A DNA stretch of 64,000 nt from Pseudomonas sp. Q1-7 (GCF_028010285.1 NZ_CP116304.1:5596501-5660500); one strand, 5' to 3'; counted from the first letter of the stretch, positions 19,453 through 28,058 are shown. Numbers and translations: made by a program. The notes: generated by a model not told the origin, from the letters alone.

Positions 19453-20949
19453 ATGTCCCTGGCCATCGTCCACAGTCGCGCGCAGGTCGGCGTCGAAGCC
19501 CCTGCCGTGACCGTCGAAGCCCACCTCGCCAACGGTTTGCCGTCCCTGACCCTCGTGGGCCTGCCGGAGACCGCCGTGAAAGAGAGCAAGGACCGCGTGC
19601 GCAGCGCGATCCAGAACAGCGGTTTCGACTTCCCACCCCGCCGCATCACCCTCAACCTCGCCCCGGCGGACCTGCCCAAGGATGGCGGTCGCTTCGACCT
19701 CGCCATCGCCCTCGGCGTGCTCGCCGCCAGCGGCCAACTGCCGGCCAGCGCCCTGGAAGAGATCGAATGCCTGGGCGAGCTGGCCCTCTCCGGCGCCCTG
19801 CGCCCGGTGCAGGGCGTACTGCCCGCCGCACTGGCCGCACGCGCCGCCGGGCGCACCCTGGTGGTGCCACGGGAAAATGCCGAGGAGGCCAGCCTGGCCA
19901 GTGGCCTGAAGGTGCTGGCCGCCGGGCACCTGCTGGAACTGACCGCGCACTTCGCCGGGCACACGCCCCTGGCCCCCTACGCCGCGACGGGTCTGCTGCA
20001 GGAACGCCCGCCCTACCCCGACCTGGCCGACGTCCAGGGCCAGGCCGCCGCCAAGCGTGCCCTGCTGGTCGCCGCGGCCGGCTCCCACAACCTGCTGTTC
20101 TGCGGGCCGCCGGGCACCGGCAAGACCCTGCTCGCCAGCCGTTTGCCCGGCCTGCTGCCGCCCCTGGAAGAACAGGAAGCCCTGGAAGTGGCCGCCATCC
20201 ATTCGGTGGCCAGCCACGCACCGTTGCAGGCCTGGCCGCAACGGCCGTTCCGGCAGCCGCATCACAGCGCCTCCGGCGCCGCGCTGGTGGGCGGCGGCAG
20301 TCGCCCAAAACCCGGCGAGATCACCCTGGCCCACCAGGGTGTTCTGTTCCTCGACGAATTGCCGGAGTTCGATCGCAAGGTGCTGGAAGTTCTTCGCGAA
20401 CCCCTGGAAAGCGGCGAAATCGTCATCGCCCGTGCCCATGACAAGGTGCGTTTCCCTGCGCGCTTCCAACTGGTCGCGGCCATGAACCCCTGCCCCTGTG
20501 GATATCTCGGCGACCCCGGCGGACGCTGCCGCTGCACCCCGGAGCAGATCCAGCGCTACCGCACCAGGCTGTCTGGCCCGCTGCTGGATCGCATCGACCT
20601 GCACCTGACCGTCGCCCGCGAAGCCACCGCCCTGGAGCCGCCCGCCAGTACCGGCCCCGGCAGCGCGGAAGCGGCCGCCGAAGTGGCGCGGGCGCGGCGT
20701 GTGCAGCTCCAGCGCCAGGGCTGCGCCAATGCCTTCCTCGACCTCAAGGGCCTGCGCCAGCATTGCGCCCTGGCCAGCGCCGACCGCCTCTGGCTGGAAC
20801 AGGCCTGCGAACGCCTCAACCTGTCCCTGCGCGCCGCCCATCGACTGCTTAAAGTGGCGCGCACCCTGGCCGACCTGGAGCAGGTCGAGCGGATCGCCCG
20901 CCATCACCTGGGAGAAGCCCTGCAATATCGGCCCGAGCCCCAGCCTTGA
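19453..20949 (+). CDS. yifB: Mg-chelatase-like AAA+ protein YifB/ComM
   Basis: A 498-residue AAA+ protein. An N-terminal Lon-protease-like domain (about 1-170, including LTLVGLPETAVKESKDRVR) precedes the AAA+ module with Walker A GPPGTGKTLLASRLPGLLP near residue 218 and Walker B GVLFLDELPEF. A cysteine-rich segment (NPCPCGYLGDPGGRCRC) follows, then a C-terminal Mg_chelatase_C domain. ComM, the characterised member, is a hexameric helicase that helps branch migration during natural transformation. The start at MSLAIVHSRAQVG follows a GGAGTGATCA site. Confidence 0.95.
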   Translation: MSLAIVHSRAQVGVEAPAVTVEAHLANGLPSLTLVGLPETAVKESKDRVRSAIQNSGFDFPPRRITLNLAPADLPKDGGRFDLAIALGVLAASGQLPASALEEIECLGELALSGALRPVQGVLPAALAARAAGRTLVVPRENAEEASLASGLKVLAAGHLLELTAHFAGHTPLAPYAATGLLQERPPYPDLADVQGQAAAKRALLVAAAGSHNLLFCGPPGTGKTLLASRLPGLLPPLEEQEALEVAAIHSVASHAPLQAWPQRPFRQPHHSASGAALVGGGSRPKPGEITLAHQGVLFLDELPEFDRKVLEVLREPLESGEIVIARAHDKVRFPARFQLVAAMNPCPCGYLGDPGGRCRCTPEQIQRYRTRLSGPLLDRIDLHLTVAREATALEPPASTGPGSAEAAAEVARARRVQLQRQGCANAFLDLKGLRQHCALASADRLWLEQACERLNLSLRAAHRLLKVARTLADLEQVERIARHHLGEALQYRPEPQP

Positions 20950-21000
20950 GCAGGCGCAGCCCACGCCCCGCAGGCAGGGGAGTGCCGCGTTCGACAAGCA

Positions 21001-21267
21001 AATAAAGCTATCAAGACTTCGGCCGCAATAGAGCTACCCAATATTCAGTCGTCGCGATACACCCTCAACCCGCCGGCTCTCTTCCGCTCCGCGGTGCTCG
21101 ATAGCGCCCCGGCCCGCAACCGGGCCCAGGCGCTGTTCGGGCAGATTCCGTCCTGAATCCCGCAAAACGCCAGCCGGCTCTACGTCCTGCCGCGCTTCGC
21201 CAACCACGAGGGTGTGATCGGCGACCTCCTCGACCAATACGAGAACCACCTGCCCCTTGTGCGTTGA
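21001..21267 (+). pseudogene. Decayed coding relic, identity unknown
   Basis: The 409-base gap between yifB and the TlpA-like gene holds one frame that reads like Pseudomonas coding sequence but is broken. It contains LNPPALFRSAVLDSAPARNR and ALFGQIPS, then a TGA at about 21156. In the same frame come SRLYVLPRFANHEGVIGDLL and DQYENHLPLVR, then a TGA ending at 21267. There is no start codon or ribosome site. I cannot name the parent family. It may be the remains of a gene deleted from this site. Confidence 0.35.
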
Positions 21268-21358
21268 CGGCTGCGAACGGAAACATTTATCCACAGCCCG
21301 GCCGCGCCGCACCGGCGTCGGGCTGCGATACTTGCCGCCTCGTTTCCCGGAGTCCGGC

Positions 21359-22171
21359 ATGACCAGCCTCAACCTCGGCCCATTCGCCATCCCCACCCAG
21401 CACGCGCTGCTTTACCTCGGCTTCTTCGCGGCCCTGTTCGCGGGCTGGCTGGCCGGCCGCAAGCGCAAGGCCAATCCCGAGGGAGCGCTGTTCGCCATGC
21501 TGATAAGCGGCCTGCTGGCGGCGCGACTGGCTTTCGCCGGGAACTACTTCGAGCACTACAGCGCGGCGCCGCTGAGCCTTGTGGATATCCGTGACGGCGG
21601 TTTCCTGCCCTGGCCGGGACTGGTCGTCGCGGCCCTGGTGGGCGCCGGGCTCGCCTGGCGCAATCCGGGCCTTCGCCATTCGCTGGCCATCGCCCTGCTG
21701 GTGGGTGGCGGCCTGTGGGGAGGCGCCCAGGCGATGGTCTCGGCGCTGGAGCGCAGTCGGGAACTTCCGGCACTGAGCCTGATGGACCTGCAAGGTCGGC
21801 CGGTGGCGCTGCGTGAGCTGGACGGCCGCCCGCTGGTGATCAATCTCTGGGCCACCTGGTGCCCGCCGTGCCGCCGCGAAATGCCCGTGCTGGAGGCCGC
21901 GCAAAAGGCCCATCCGGACGTGCGCTTCCTGCTGGTCAACCAGGGCGAATACGCCGACGTGGTGACCCGCTACCTCACCGGACAAGGCCTGGCCCCCAGC
22001 GGCGTGCTGCTGGACAGCGGCAACCGACTGGGCCAGGCCACAGGTTCCTTCGGCCTGCCCACCACGCTCTTCTATGACCCGGACGGCCGGCTACAGCACA
22101 GCCACATGGGGGAGCTTTCCAGCGCCAGCCTCACCCATGGCCTGCGGCAACTGGCCGATAAACAGCCCTGA
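21359..22171 (+). CDS. Membrane-anchored TlpA-like thioredoxin
   Basis: A 270-residue protein in two parts. Residues 1-~135 form three or four membrane segments resembling part of prolipoprotein diacylglyceryl transferase-type domains (SLNLGPFAIPTQHALLYLGF). Residues ~140-265 form a TlpA/ResA thioredoxin domain with the redox motif WATWCPPCRREMPVL and the cis-proline in FGLPTTLFYD. It should reduce or exchange disulfides on the periplasmic side. The start at MTSLNLGPFAIPTQ is chosen because the open frame upstream runs into the decayed relic. The target is unknown. Confidence 0.88.
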   Translation: MTSLNLGPFAIPTQHALLYLGFFAALFAGWLAGRKRKANPEGALFAMLISGLLAARLAFAGNYFEHYSAAPLSLVDIRDGGFLPWPGLVVAALVGAGLAWRNPGLRHSLAIALLVGGGLWGGAQAMVSALERSRELPALSLMDLQGRPVALRELDGRPLVINLWATWCPPCRREMPVLEAAQKAHPDVRFLLVNQGEYADVVTRYLTGQGLAPSGVLLDSGNRLGQATGSFGLPTTLFYDPDGRLQHSHMGELSSASLTHGLRQLADKQP

Positions 22172-22893
22172 GGCACATCGAGCGGGGCCGCGCCGGATAA
22201 GGCGCTGTACGCGATCACTTACTTCACGGCAGTTCGCCAAACTGCCAACCGATCCCGAGTCGCATGCCGGAAGGCATGACAACCATGAGCGTCCGCCATC
22301 TGCCGGAACAGCGCGGTTTGGCCGCTGAGCGCCTACCTGCGCAACTGTGGTGGAAACTTTCACCCTCTTTATCACGGGCCGTGATATCAATTAATGAGGC
22401 GTTGAGCACACATAAGACCTGACCTCACAAACTTCATGAAATTTCCTACAACCAGAACTTCAGCCCGATTGGCAACCACCAATAAGAGCAGACTCTCGCA
22501 ATGCAATGACGCGAATCAATGAAGAAAGAACCCCTTCTTCATAATGAAGTTCACCCACAACTCCCAGAAAACCTAAAAACATCGCAAGCCCCGCAAAAGT
22601 CGCTCTAGCAGAGGCCCGCCGCGATAAGCCGGCCAGACAACACATAAGAATCAATTCAAATACCGTCGCGCGCGGGCTGCCTGTCTTTATATAGACGAAC
22701 GCAGCGGACTCTCCCGCGCCATGAATTGCAATTTGGCCTGCTGTATGAATTGCCCTACAAATCCGTAAGCACATTCACCCCCACCCTGCGGACTTGTATT
22801 AATTGATGCCCCTTTCAACTTCCTTGAGAATTTCCGAGTGCTCAACAGAGCGCAATCACGCAACGCCCTAATTAGCAAAAAGGAAGCTTTATA
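22172..22893. other. AT-rich leader of the fimbrial cluster (no gene)
   Basis: This 722-base stretch has no convincing gene. From about 22370 its AT content rises well above the rest of the window. It contains a perfect 8-1-8 palindrome at 22370-22386. In Pseudomonas, AT-rich DNA ahead of fimbrial operons is typically bound by the MvaT/MvaU xenogeneic silencers; binding here is inferred. Confidence 0.6.
22370..22386. promoter_or_regulatory. Perfect palindrome, candidate operator
   Basis: TATCACGG-G-CCGTGATA is a perfect 17-base dyad with one central base, followed by an AT-rich run. It lies about 510 bases before the major pilin gene and about 200 after the TlpA-like gene. The regulator is unknown. 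Confidence 0.45.
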
Positions 22894-23469
22894 GTGAATA
22901 TCTCCATGAAAGGCCTGCTGGCCGCAGCCGTATCCTGTGTACTGGCAAACAGCGCAATGGCTGCCGACGGCACCATCAACTTCACCGGTGAAATCACCGC
23001 CGCCTCCTGCAGCATGACCGGCACCGGCGTAGGTGGCAGCCAGGGCAACCAGACCATCGCCGTCAACCTGGGCAAGGTCTCCATCGACTCCCTCGGCGGC
23101 ACCGCCGGCGGCGGTGTCACCGCTGCTACTGACATCAACCTGAGCCTGGACTGCGGCAACACCGGCACCGGCCTGAACACCGTCAGCCTGCGTTTCGACC
23201 CGAAAACCGGCTCCGGCATCGACGCCAACAACGTCAACCTGCTGAAAACCAACGGCACCGCCACCGGCGTTGGTATTGGCCTCTACGACAGCAACAACAA
23301 ACTGCTGAACCTGACCGCCAACGAAACCATCGATGCCCCGTTGACCCAGAGCGGCTCCAACTTCAGCGCCAAGCTGGACTTCCGCGCTGGCTACGTGAAG
23401 TCCGGCTCCGCCACCCCCACGGCCGGTACCGCCAATGGCACCCTGCCGTTCACCCTGACTTACAAGTAA
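22894..23469 (+). CDS. Major fimbrial subunit (chaperone-usher pilin)
   Basis: A 191-residue pilin precursor. The GTG at 22894 has AGGAA eight bases before it; an ATG four codons later (22906) is the alternative. The signal peptide ends ANSAMA|ADG. The mature protein has the type 1 pilin marks: a donor-strand segment GTINFTGEI, the disulfide pair in AASCSMTG and LSLDCGNTG, and the penultimate tyrosine of the C-terminus (LTYK). It should be polymerised outside the cell by the chaperone and usher that follow. Its codon use is strongly biased (AACCTG, GGCACC), as for an abundant protein. A hairpin follows its stop. Confidence 0.94.
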   Translation: MNISMKGLLAAAVSCVLANSAMAADGTINFTGEITAASCSMTGTGVGGSQGNQTIAVNLGKVSIDSLGGTAGGGVTAATDINLSLDCGNTGTGLNTVSLRFDPKTGSGIDANNVNLLKTNGTATGVGIGLYDSNNKLLNLTANETIDAPLTQSGSNFSAKLDFRAGYVKSGSATPTAGTANGTLPFTLTYK

Positions 23470-23483
23470 GTCAAGCCGTAAAC

Positions 23484-23507
23484 AGAGGGGTATTTCCATA
23501 CCCCTCT
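23484..23507 (+). terminator. Intercistronic hairpin between pilin and chaperone
   Basis: A perfect ten-base stem (AGAGGGGTAT / ATACCCCTCT) with a TTCC loop, 15 bases past the pilin stop. It is followed by TCTCC rather than a U run. It may act as a partial terminator or an mRNA 3' stabiliser, so that more pilin than chaperone is made. Confidence 0.7.
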
Positions 23508-23527
23508 TCTCCAGACGCGAGATCAAC

Positions 23528-24247
23528 ATGAAACTACTGTCATCCAGAACTCTCTGGGCCGGCCTCCTGTTGCTGTCTTCCGGCCTGGCCAACGCGGGTA
23601 TCACGCTGGGCGGCACCCGTGTCGTGCTGCAGGCCCCCGCCAAGGAAGCGTCGATCCTGGTGAAGAACCAGGCCCCCCAGGACGTCATGATCCAGTCCTG
23701 GATAGAAGCCGAAAGCGCCGCTGTCACCGCGGAAGTGCCCTTCGCCATCACCCCGCCCCTCAGCCGACTGGGGGCCAACAAGCAGCAGACCTTGCGCATC
23801 CTGTTCCAAGGCCAGGGCCTCCCGACGGACCGCGAATCCGTGTTCCGCCTGAACGTCCAGGAAATTCCGCAGAAATCGAAGTCCGACAACTCCCTGCAGA
23901 TCGCCTTGCGCCAGCGCATCAAGGTGTTCTACCGCCCGGTCGGCTTGCCGGGGGCCGTCGCCGATGCGCCCAAGGAACTGCAATGGCGCCTGACCCGGCA
24001 AGGCGGAAAGGCCATGGTGGAAGTGACCAATAACTCGGCCTTCCATGTGTCTTTCGCCAGTGTGAAGTTACAGAACGGCAGCAAGTCCTACGACGTATCG
24101 GCGGATATGGTCCCGCCCAAGTCGAAGCAAAGCCTCGATATCAAAGGACTGCCCGCCAATGTTTCGGCCGGCGGTATGAAGGTTGAATTCCAGAACGTAA
24201 ATGATTACGGCGCAACCGAAACGCACTCCAGCCCCCTGACTAACTGA
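23528..24247 (+). CDS. Periplasmic fimbrial chaperone (PapD-like)
   Basis: A 239-residue chaperone precursor with signal peptide ending ANAG. It has two immunoglobulin-like domains. The first begins ITLGGTRVVLQAPAKEASILVKNQAP and includes RLGANKQQTLRILF and the G1/F1 strands SVFRLNVQEIP. The second begins after IKVFYRPVGLPG. The two subunit-anchoring residues, Arg in GGTRVV and Lys in RIKVFYRP, are present. It caps pilin subunits in the periplasm and carries them to the usher. It follows the pilin after 58 bases. Confidence 0.95.
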   Translation: MKLLSSRTLWAGLLLLSSGLANAGITLGGTRVVLQAPAKEASILVKNQAPQDVMIQSWIEAESAAVTAEVPFAITPPLSRLGANKQQTLRILFQGQGLPTDRESVFRLNVQEIPQKSKSDNSLQIALRQRIKVFYRPVGLPGAVADAPKELQWRLTRQGGKAMVEVTNNSAFHVSFASVKLQNGSKSYDVSADMVPPKSKQSLDIKGLPANVSAGGMKVEFQNVNDYGATETHSSPLTN

Positions 24248-24297
24248 GAAGTACCCGCAAGGCAAATCAGCCCGCGCTTACCCAGATACGAAAAGTT

Positions 24298-24320
24298 CTT
24301 CTCAGGTGAAGCCTGAGAAG
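24298..24320 (+). promoter_or_regulatory. Intercistronic hairpin between chaperone and usher
   Basis: A perfect nine-base stem (CTTCTCAGG / CCTGAGAAG) with a five-base loop, ending 20 bases before the usher GTG and 8 before its AAGGA site. There is no U run, so it more likely shapes mRNA stability or usher translation than ends transcription. Confidence 0.6.
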
Positions 24321-24340
24321 TTAACCCAAGGAATAAACTC

Positions 24341-26863
24341 GTGGCCATTTTCCGGAAAAAGTTCAACTTCAAGATTGCCGCTTATTCCGGGCCATCCTGC
24401 TTAATGGCTCTGGGACTCGCACTTCCCTATATAACCCAGGCCGCGGAGTTCAACGACGAATTCCTGATTAGAAGTGGCACTCCGGTCGATCTCAAGTACT
24501 TTGAACAGGGCAGTTCGATACTGCCCGGTTCATACAGCGTCGACATCTACCTGAACCAGAGGATGTCCCGGCGCCAAGACGTCAATTTCAGCGCAAGCCC
24601 CGAAACCGGTGAAGTCCGCCCGGTCATTCAAGTGGGGATGCTCAGGGACCTCGGCGTCGACGTGCCCAGACTGATGCGGGACAACCTCATCCCGGCCAAT
24701 CTCGATAACAACACGCCGCTGGACATCGCCGCACTGGTGCCCGGCGCCTCGGTGGAATTCGACGTCAACAACCTGGCCCTGCTGGTCAGCATCCCGCAGA
24801 TGTACGTCCAACGGCAGGCTCGCGGTTATGTCGACCCGTCCCTCTGGGATGACGGCGTTACGGCCTTGTTCACCAACTACCAGGCCAACTTCAGTCACAA
24901 CAGCAATCATGGCCAGACCAGCGACTACCGCTACATCGGCCTGCGCAACGGCCTGAACCTGTTCGGCTGGCGCCTGCGCAACGACTCGTCGCTGAGCGGC
25001 GGCACCGGCATGAAGAACAAGTTCACCAGCAGCCGCACCTTCCTTGAGCGCGATATCCGCCGACTGAAGGGCACGCTGTCCCTGGGCGAGCTGTATACCC
25101 AGGGCGACATCTTCGACAGCGTCCGCATGCGCGGCGTACAGCTCAAGTCCGACATCGGCATGCTGCCCGACAACGAGATCGGCTACGCGCCGGTGGTGCG
25201 TGGCATCGCCGAAACCAATGCCACGGTGGAAGTGAGCCAGAACGGCTACGTGATCTACTCCACCAGTGTGTCGCCGGGCGCTTTCGAGATTACCGACATC
25301 TACCCCAGCGGCTCCAATGGTGATCTGGAAGTGAAGATCATCGAATCCGACGGCCGCGAACGGACCTTCAAGCAGTCCTACTCCTACCTGCCGGTGATGA
25401 CGCGCAAGGGCAGCCTGCGCTACGCCTTCTCGGCAGGCGAGTACCACACCGACGATCAACCCTCGCCCAAGTTCGTCCAGGGCACCACCGTCTACGGCTT
25501 GAGCGACAACGTCACCAGCTACGGCGGCCTGCTCGCGGCCGACAAATACAATGCGGTCAACGCCGGCGTGGGCCTCAACACGCCCTACGGCGGCGTGTCG
25601 GGTGACATCACCCACAGCCAGTCGGATACCCGCCGGGGCGGCAGGAACCAGGGCCAGAGTATTCGCTTCCTCTACTCCAAGACCATCAATGCCACCGATA
25701 CCAACTTCACCATGGTTGGCTACCGCTATTCGACCGAGGGTTACCGCACCCTCAGCCAGCACGTCGAAGACCTGTCATCGCCCGAATACCTGAGCGGCCT
25801 CAGCTTGGGACGGCAGAAAAGCCGCCTTGACCTGACGGTGAACCAGACCCTTTTCCGCCGGAGCTCGATCTACCTCAGCGCGGGCGAAACCACCTATTGG
25901 AACCGCCAGGGCAACACTCGCCGCTGGCAGTTCGGCTACAGCGGCAGCGTGAAGGACGCCAGCTACAGTCTGGCCGTATCCCGTACCCAGGACACCGGTC
26001 CGGTGGGTCAATCCGACACCCAGTTCACCGCATCCATCAGCATTCCCCTGGGCAGCTCGCGCCGTTCGCACCGCGCCTTTGCCAGCGCCATCTCCTCGCA
26101 GCACGGCGACTCCAGCCTGCAGAGCGGCGTGTCTGGCTACCTGGATGAACAGAACACGGTCAACTATTCCGCCCAGACCAGCTACAGCAAGGACAATGGC
26201 GGCTCGGGCAGCCTCGGCCTCGGCTGGGACACCGCCAAAGCCTCCTTGAGCGCCAACTACAGCCAGGCACGGGACAACAAGCACATGGACCTGGGTGCCA
26301 GCGGCTCGGTAGTGCTCCACAGCGGCGGCGTCACCTTCGGCCAGCAGGTGGGTGAAACCTTCGCCCTGGTGGAAGTCCCGGACGTCGGCGGCGTCGGCCT
26401 CGACAGCTACAGCGCAATCCGTACCGACAGTCGTGGCTACGCCGTGGTGCCCTATGCCCAACCTTACCGCTACAACTGGGTGAACCTGGACACCACCACC
26501 CTGGGCACCGACACCGAGATCACCGAGAACTCCCAGATGATCGTGCCCACCCGTGGCGCCGTGGTGAAGAGCCGCTTCACCGCCGTCACGGGCCGCCGCC
26601 TGCAGTTCGAACTGGCCCTGGACAACGGCAAGAAGATCCCCTTTGGTGCCCAGGCCTTCGACGAGGAAGGCAAGAACCTCGGCATCGTCGACAACCTCTC
26701 GCGCCTGCTGGTATTCGGTGTCAAGGATGCGGGGCGGATAGACGTGCGCTGGGACAGCAGCACCTGCTCGGCCAGCTATAGCCTGCCGCCGGCGAACAAG
26801 GACCTGGCCTACGAACGGGTCGTCGCAGCCTGCCGCCAGTCACCCGCCAAGCCACCACTCTGA
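24341..26863 (+). CDS. Outer-membrane fimbrial usher (FimD/PapC family)
   Basis: An 840-residue usher. The GTG at 24341 has AAGGA seven bases before it. A long N-terminal signal (ends near TQAAEF) is followed by the N-terminal chaperone-binding domain with FNDEFLIRSG and GSYSVDIYLNQR. A 24-strand barrel with inserted plug domain follows, and two C-terminal beta domains close the protein with the usual late cysteine pair (STCSASYSL and VAACRQS). It forms the pore through which the pilus is assembled. The adhesin gene starts 10 bases after its stop. Confidence 0.95.
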   Translation: MAIFRKKFNFKIAAYSGPSCLMALGLALPYITQAAEFNDEFLIRSGTPVDLKYFEQGSSILPGSYSVDIYLNQRMSRRQDVNFSASPETGEVRPVIQVGMLRDLGVDVPRLMRDNLIPANLDNNTPLDIAALVPGASVEFDVNNLALLVSIPQMYVQRQARGYVDPSLWDDGVTALFTNYQANFSHNSNHGQTSDYRYIGLRNGLNLFGWRLRNDSSLSGGTGMKNKFTSSRTFLERDIRRLKGTLSLGELYTQGDIFDSVRMRGVQLKSDIGMLPDNEIGYAPVVRGIAETNATVEVSQNGYVIYSTSVSPGAFEITDIYPSGSNGDLEVKIIESDGRERTFKQSYSYLPVMTRKGSLRYAFSAGEYHTDDQPSPKFVQGTTVYGLSDNVTSYGGLLAADKYNAVNAGVGLNTPYGGVSGDITHSQSDTRRGGRNQGQSIRFLYSKTINATDTNFTMVGYRYSTEGYRTLSQHVEDLSSPEYLSGLSLGRQKSRLDLTVNQTLFRRSSIYLSAGETTYWNRQGNTRRWQFGYSGSVKDASYSLAVSRTQDTGPVGQSDTQFTASISIPLGSSRRSHRAFASAISSQHGDSSLQSGVSGYLDEQNTVNYSAQTSYSKDNGGSGSLGLGWDTAKASLSANYSQARDNKHMDLGASGSVVLHSGGVTFGQQVGETFALVEVPDVGGVGLDSYSAIRTDSRGYAVVPYAQPYRYNWVNLDTTTLGTDTEITENSQMIVPTRGAVVKSRFTAVTGRRLQFELALDNGKKIPFGAQAFDEEGKNLGIVDNLSRLLVFGVKDAGRIDVRWDSSTCSASYSLPPANKDLAYERVVAACRQSPAKPPL

Positions 26864-26873
26864 CCAAGCCATC

Positions 26874-27884
26874 ATGACCCGCAACGTTCTGAACAAATTG
26901 CTCCTGAGCAGCCTGGCCCTCACCGCCAGCCTCGCCTGGACAGACGCATTCGCCTCCCGAGCCAACTTCCCGAAATACTGCATTCAGAGGTCTCCCCACC
27001 CAACGGAGAAATTCGTCACGCTGCCCCCCCGTATCACCCTGGACGCTGCCCCGGTAGGCGGCGTGCTTGCAACGATTACGATACCCACTGGCTGGACGGA
27101 GAACGACCGCTTCTGGTGTTACGGCGGTCCACTGATAATGGTAGAGGTCGAAGGACTGAACCTGATCAAGAAGGATGACTTCTTCGAGACCAACATACCG
27201 GGCATCGCGCTCAGGACCGGATTAACGTTTACTGCAGATACCTACGTCGTCTACGCTCCCAGGGGTGTTTACCCAGTAGGGTCGAACGACTACAGCGTGC
27301 GCACCCTGACCATCCAACTCGTTCGCACCGATACCTCCGTATCCTCCGGAACCTTGCCCACCAATTTCAAGGTGAAGCTGAGCACGCGGGGCGACCCTAC
27401 TCTACAGTACACCGTCACAGTTGGGGGCAACTCGGAGGTGATAAGCGAGTTGTTCAGCAGTTGCTCGGCGGTCAATGCCGTAGTGGATGTGCAAATGGGC
27501 AAAGAAAGCATCGAGAACCTCACGTCGGGCCGTGCCACCGAACGGCCATTCAATTTCGACGTGCGCTGTGAAGGCCTGAAACCCACCACCCCTCCCCCGG
27601 TGAGGGTCTATTTCGAGGGCAATTCCAGCGCCGACGGAATGCTCGCACTCTCCGGCGCGGGGACGCCGGGCGTGGCCAGCGGCATAGGCATTTCCCTGGT
27701 GGACAACAAGGGCGTCAAGCTACCCTTCGCCAAGGCGCGCCAGATCAAGATCGATCACCTGCGATCGGAACCACAAGGCGAGGTATACCGCTTCTCCGGC
27801 ACCGCCAAATACGCCCTGACCTCCGGGCAAGTCAAGCCGGGCAAGGCGAATGCCACCATGACCTATGTGATCGAGTACAACTAG
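26874..27884 (+). CDS. Two-domain fimbrial tip adhesin
   Basis: A 336-residue precursor with signal peptide ending DAFAS. The length and layout fit a tip adhesin. Residues ~27-195 form a novel N-terminal receptor domain, with PVGGVLATITIPTGW and LTIQLVRTDTSVSSGTLPTNF. Residues ~195-336 are a pilin domain with the Cys pair (FSSCSAVNAV, VRCEGL), a C-terminal donor-accepting strand and the late tyrosine (VIEYN). It should sit at the pilus tip. It shares domain order and several motifs with the orphan gene at 35976-37052. No other minor pilin is present in the cluster. Confidence 0.85.
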   Translation: MTRNVLNKLLLSSLALTASLAWTDAFASRANFPKYCIQRSPHPTEKFVTLPPRITLDAAPVGGVLATITIPTGWTENDRFWCYGGPLIMVEVEGLNLIKKDDFFETNIPGIALRTGLTFTADTYVVYAPRGVYPVGSNDYSVRTLTIQLVRTDTSVSSGTLPTNFKVKLSTRGDPTLQYTVTVGGNSEVISELFSSCSAVNAVVDVQMGKESIENLTSGRATERPFNFDVRCEGLKPTTPPPVRVYFEGNSSADGMLALSGAGTPGVASGIGISLVDNKGVKLPFAKARQIKIDHLRSEPQGEVYRFSGTAKYALTSGQVKPGKANATMTYVIEYN

Positions 27885-27915
27885 GCCGCCTGTAGGACTA
27901 CGAGGTTGCTCACCT

Positions 27916-27940
27916 TGCAGGGGCGAATTCGCCCCCTGCA
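27916..27940. repeat. Palindrome after the fimbrial cluster
   Basis: TGCAGGGGC-GAATTC-GCCCCCTGCA forms a stem with one bulged C. It lies 32 bases beyond the adhesin stop and could stop transcription, although it has no U run. Confidence 0.55.
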
Positions 27941-27983
27941 GCCGATCATGCAGCCAAGCCACTCCACTCGAAACCCGAGTGGT

Positions 27984-28039
27984 AGCCCGGATGGAGTCCG
28001 GGAAAAGCCCCACCACCGCTCCCGGATTTCATCCGGGCT
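27984..28039. repeat. Extragenic inverted repeat (AGCCCGGAT type)
   Basis: AGCCCGGATGGAGTCCGGGA is repeated in inverted form as TCCCGGATTTCATCCGGGCT, so each half can pair with itself or with the other. This is a frequent extragenic repeat type of Pseudomonas. It sits between the convergent adhesin and LysR genes. Confidence 0.65.
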
Positions 28040-28058
28040 GCGACTCCAAGCCCGGTTC

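Noticed and set aside
22460-22774. A 104-codon minus-strand frame in the AT-rich fimbrial leader
   Set aside because: It has an ATG but no clear ribosome site, no family I recognise, and a chance-like composition. I keep the region as non-coding.
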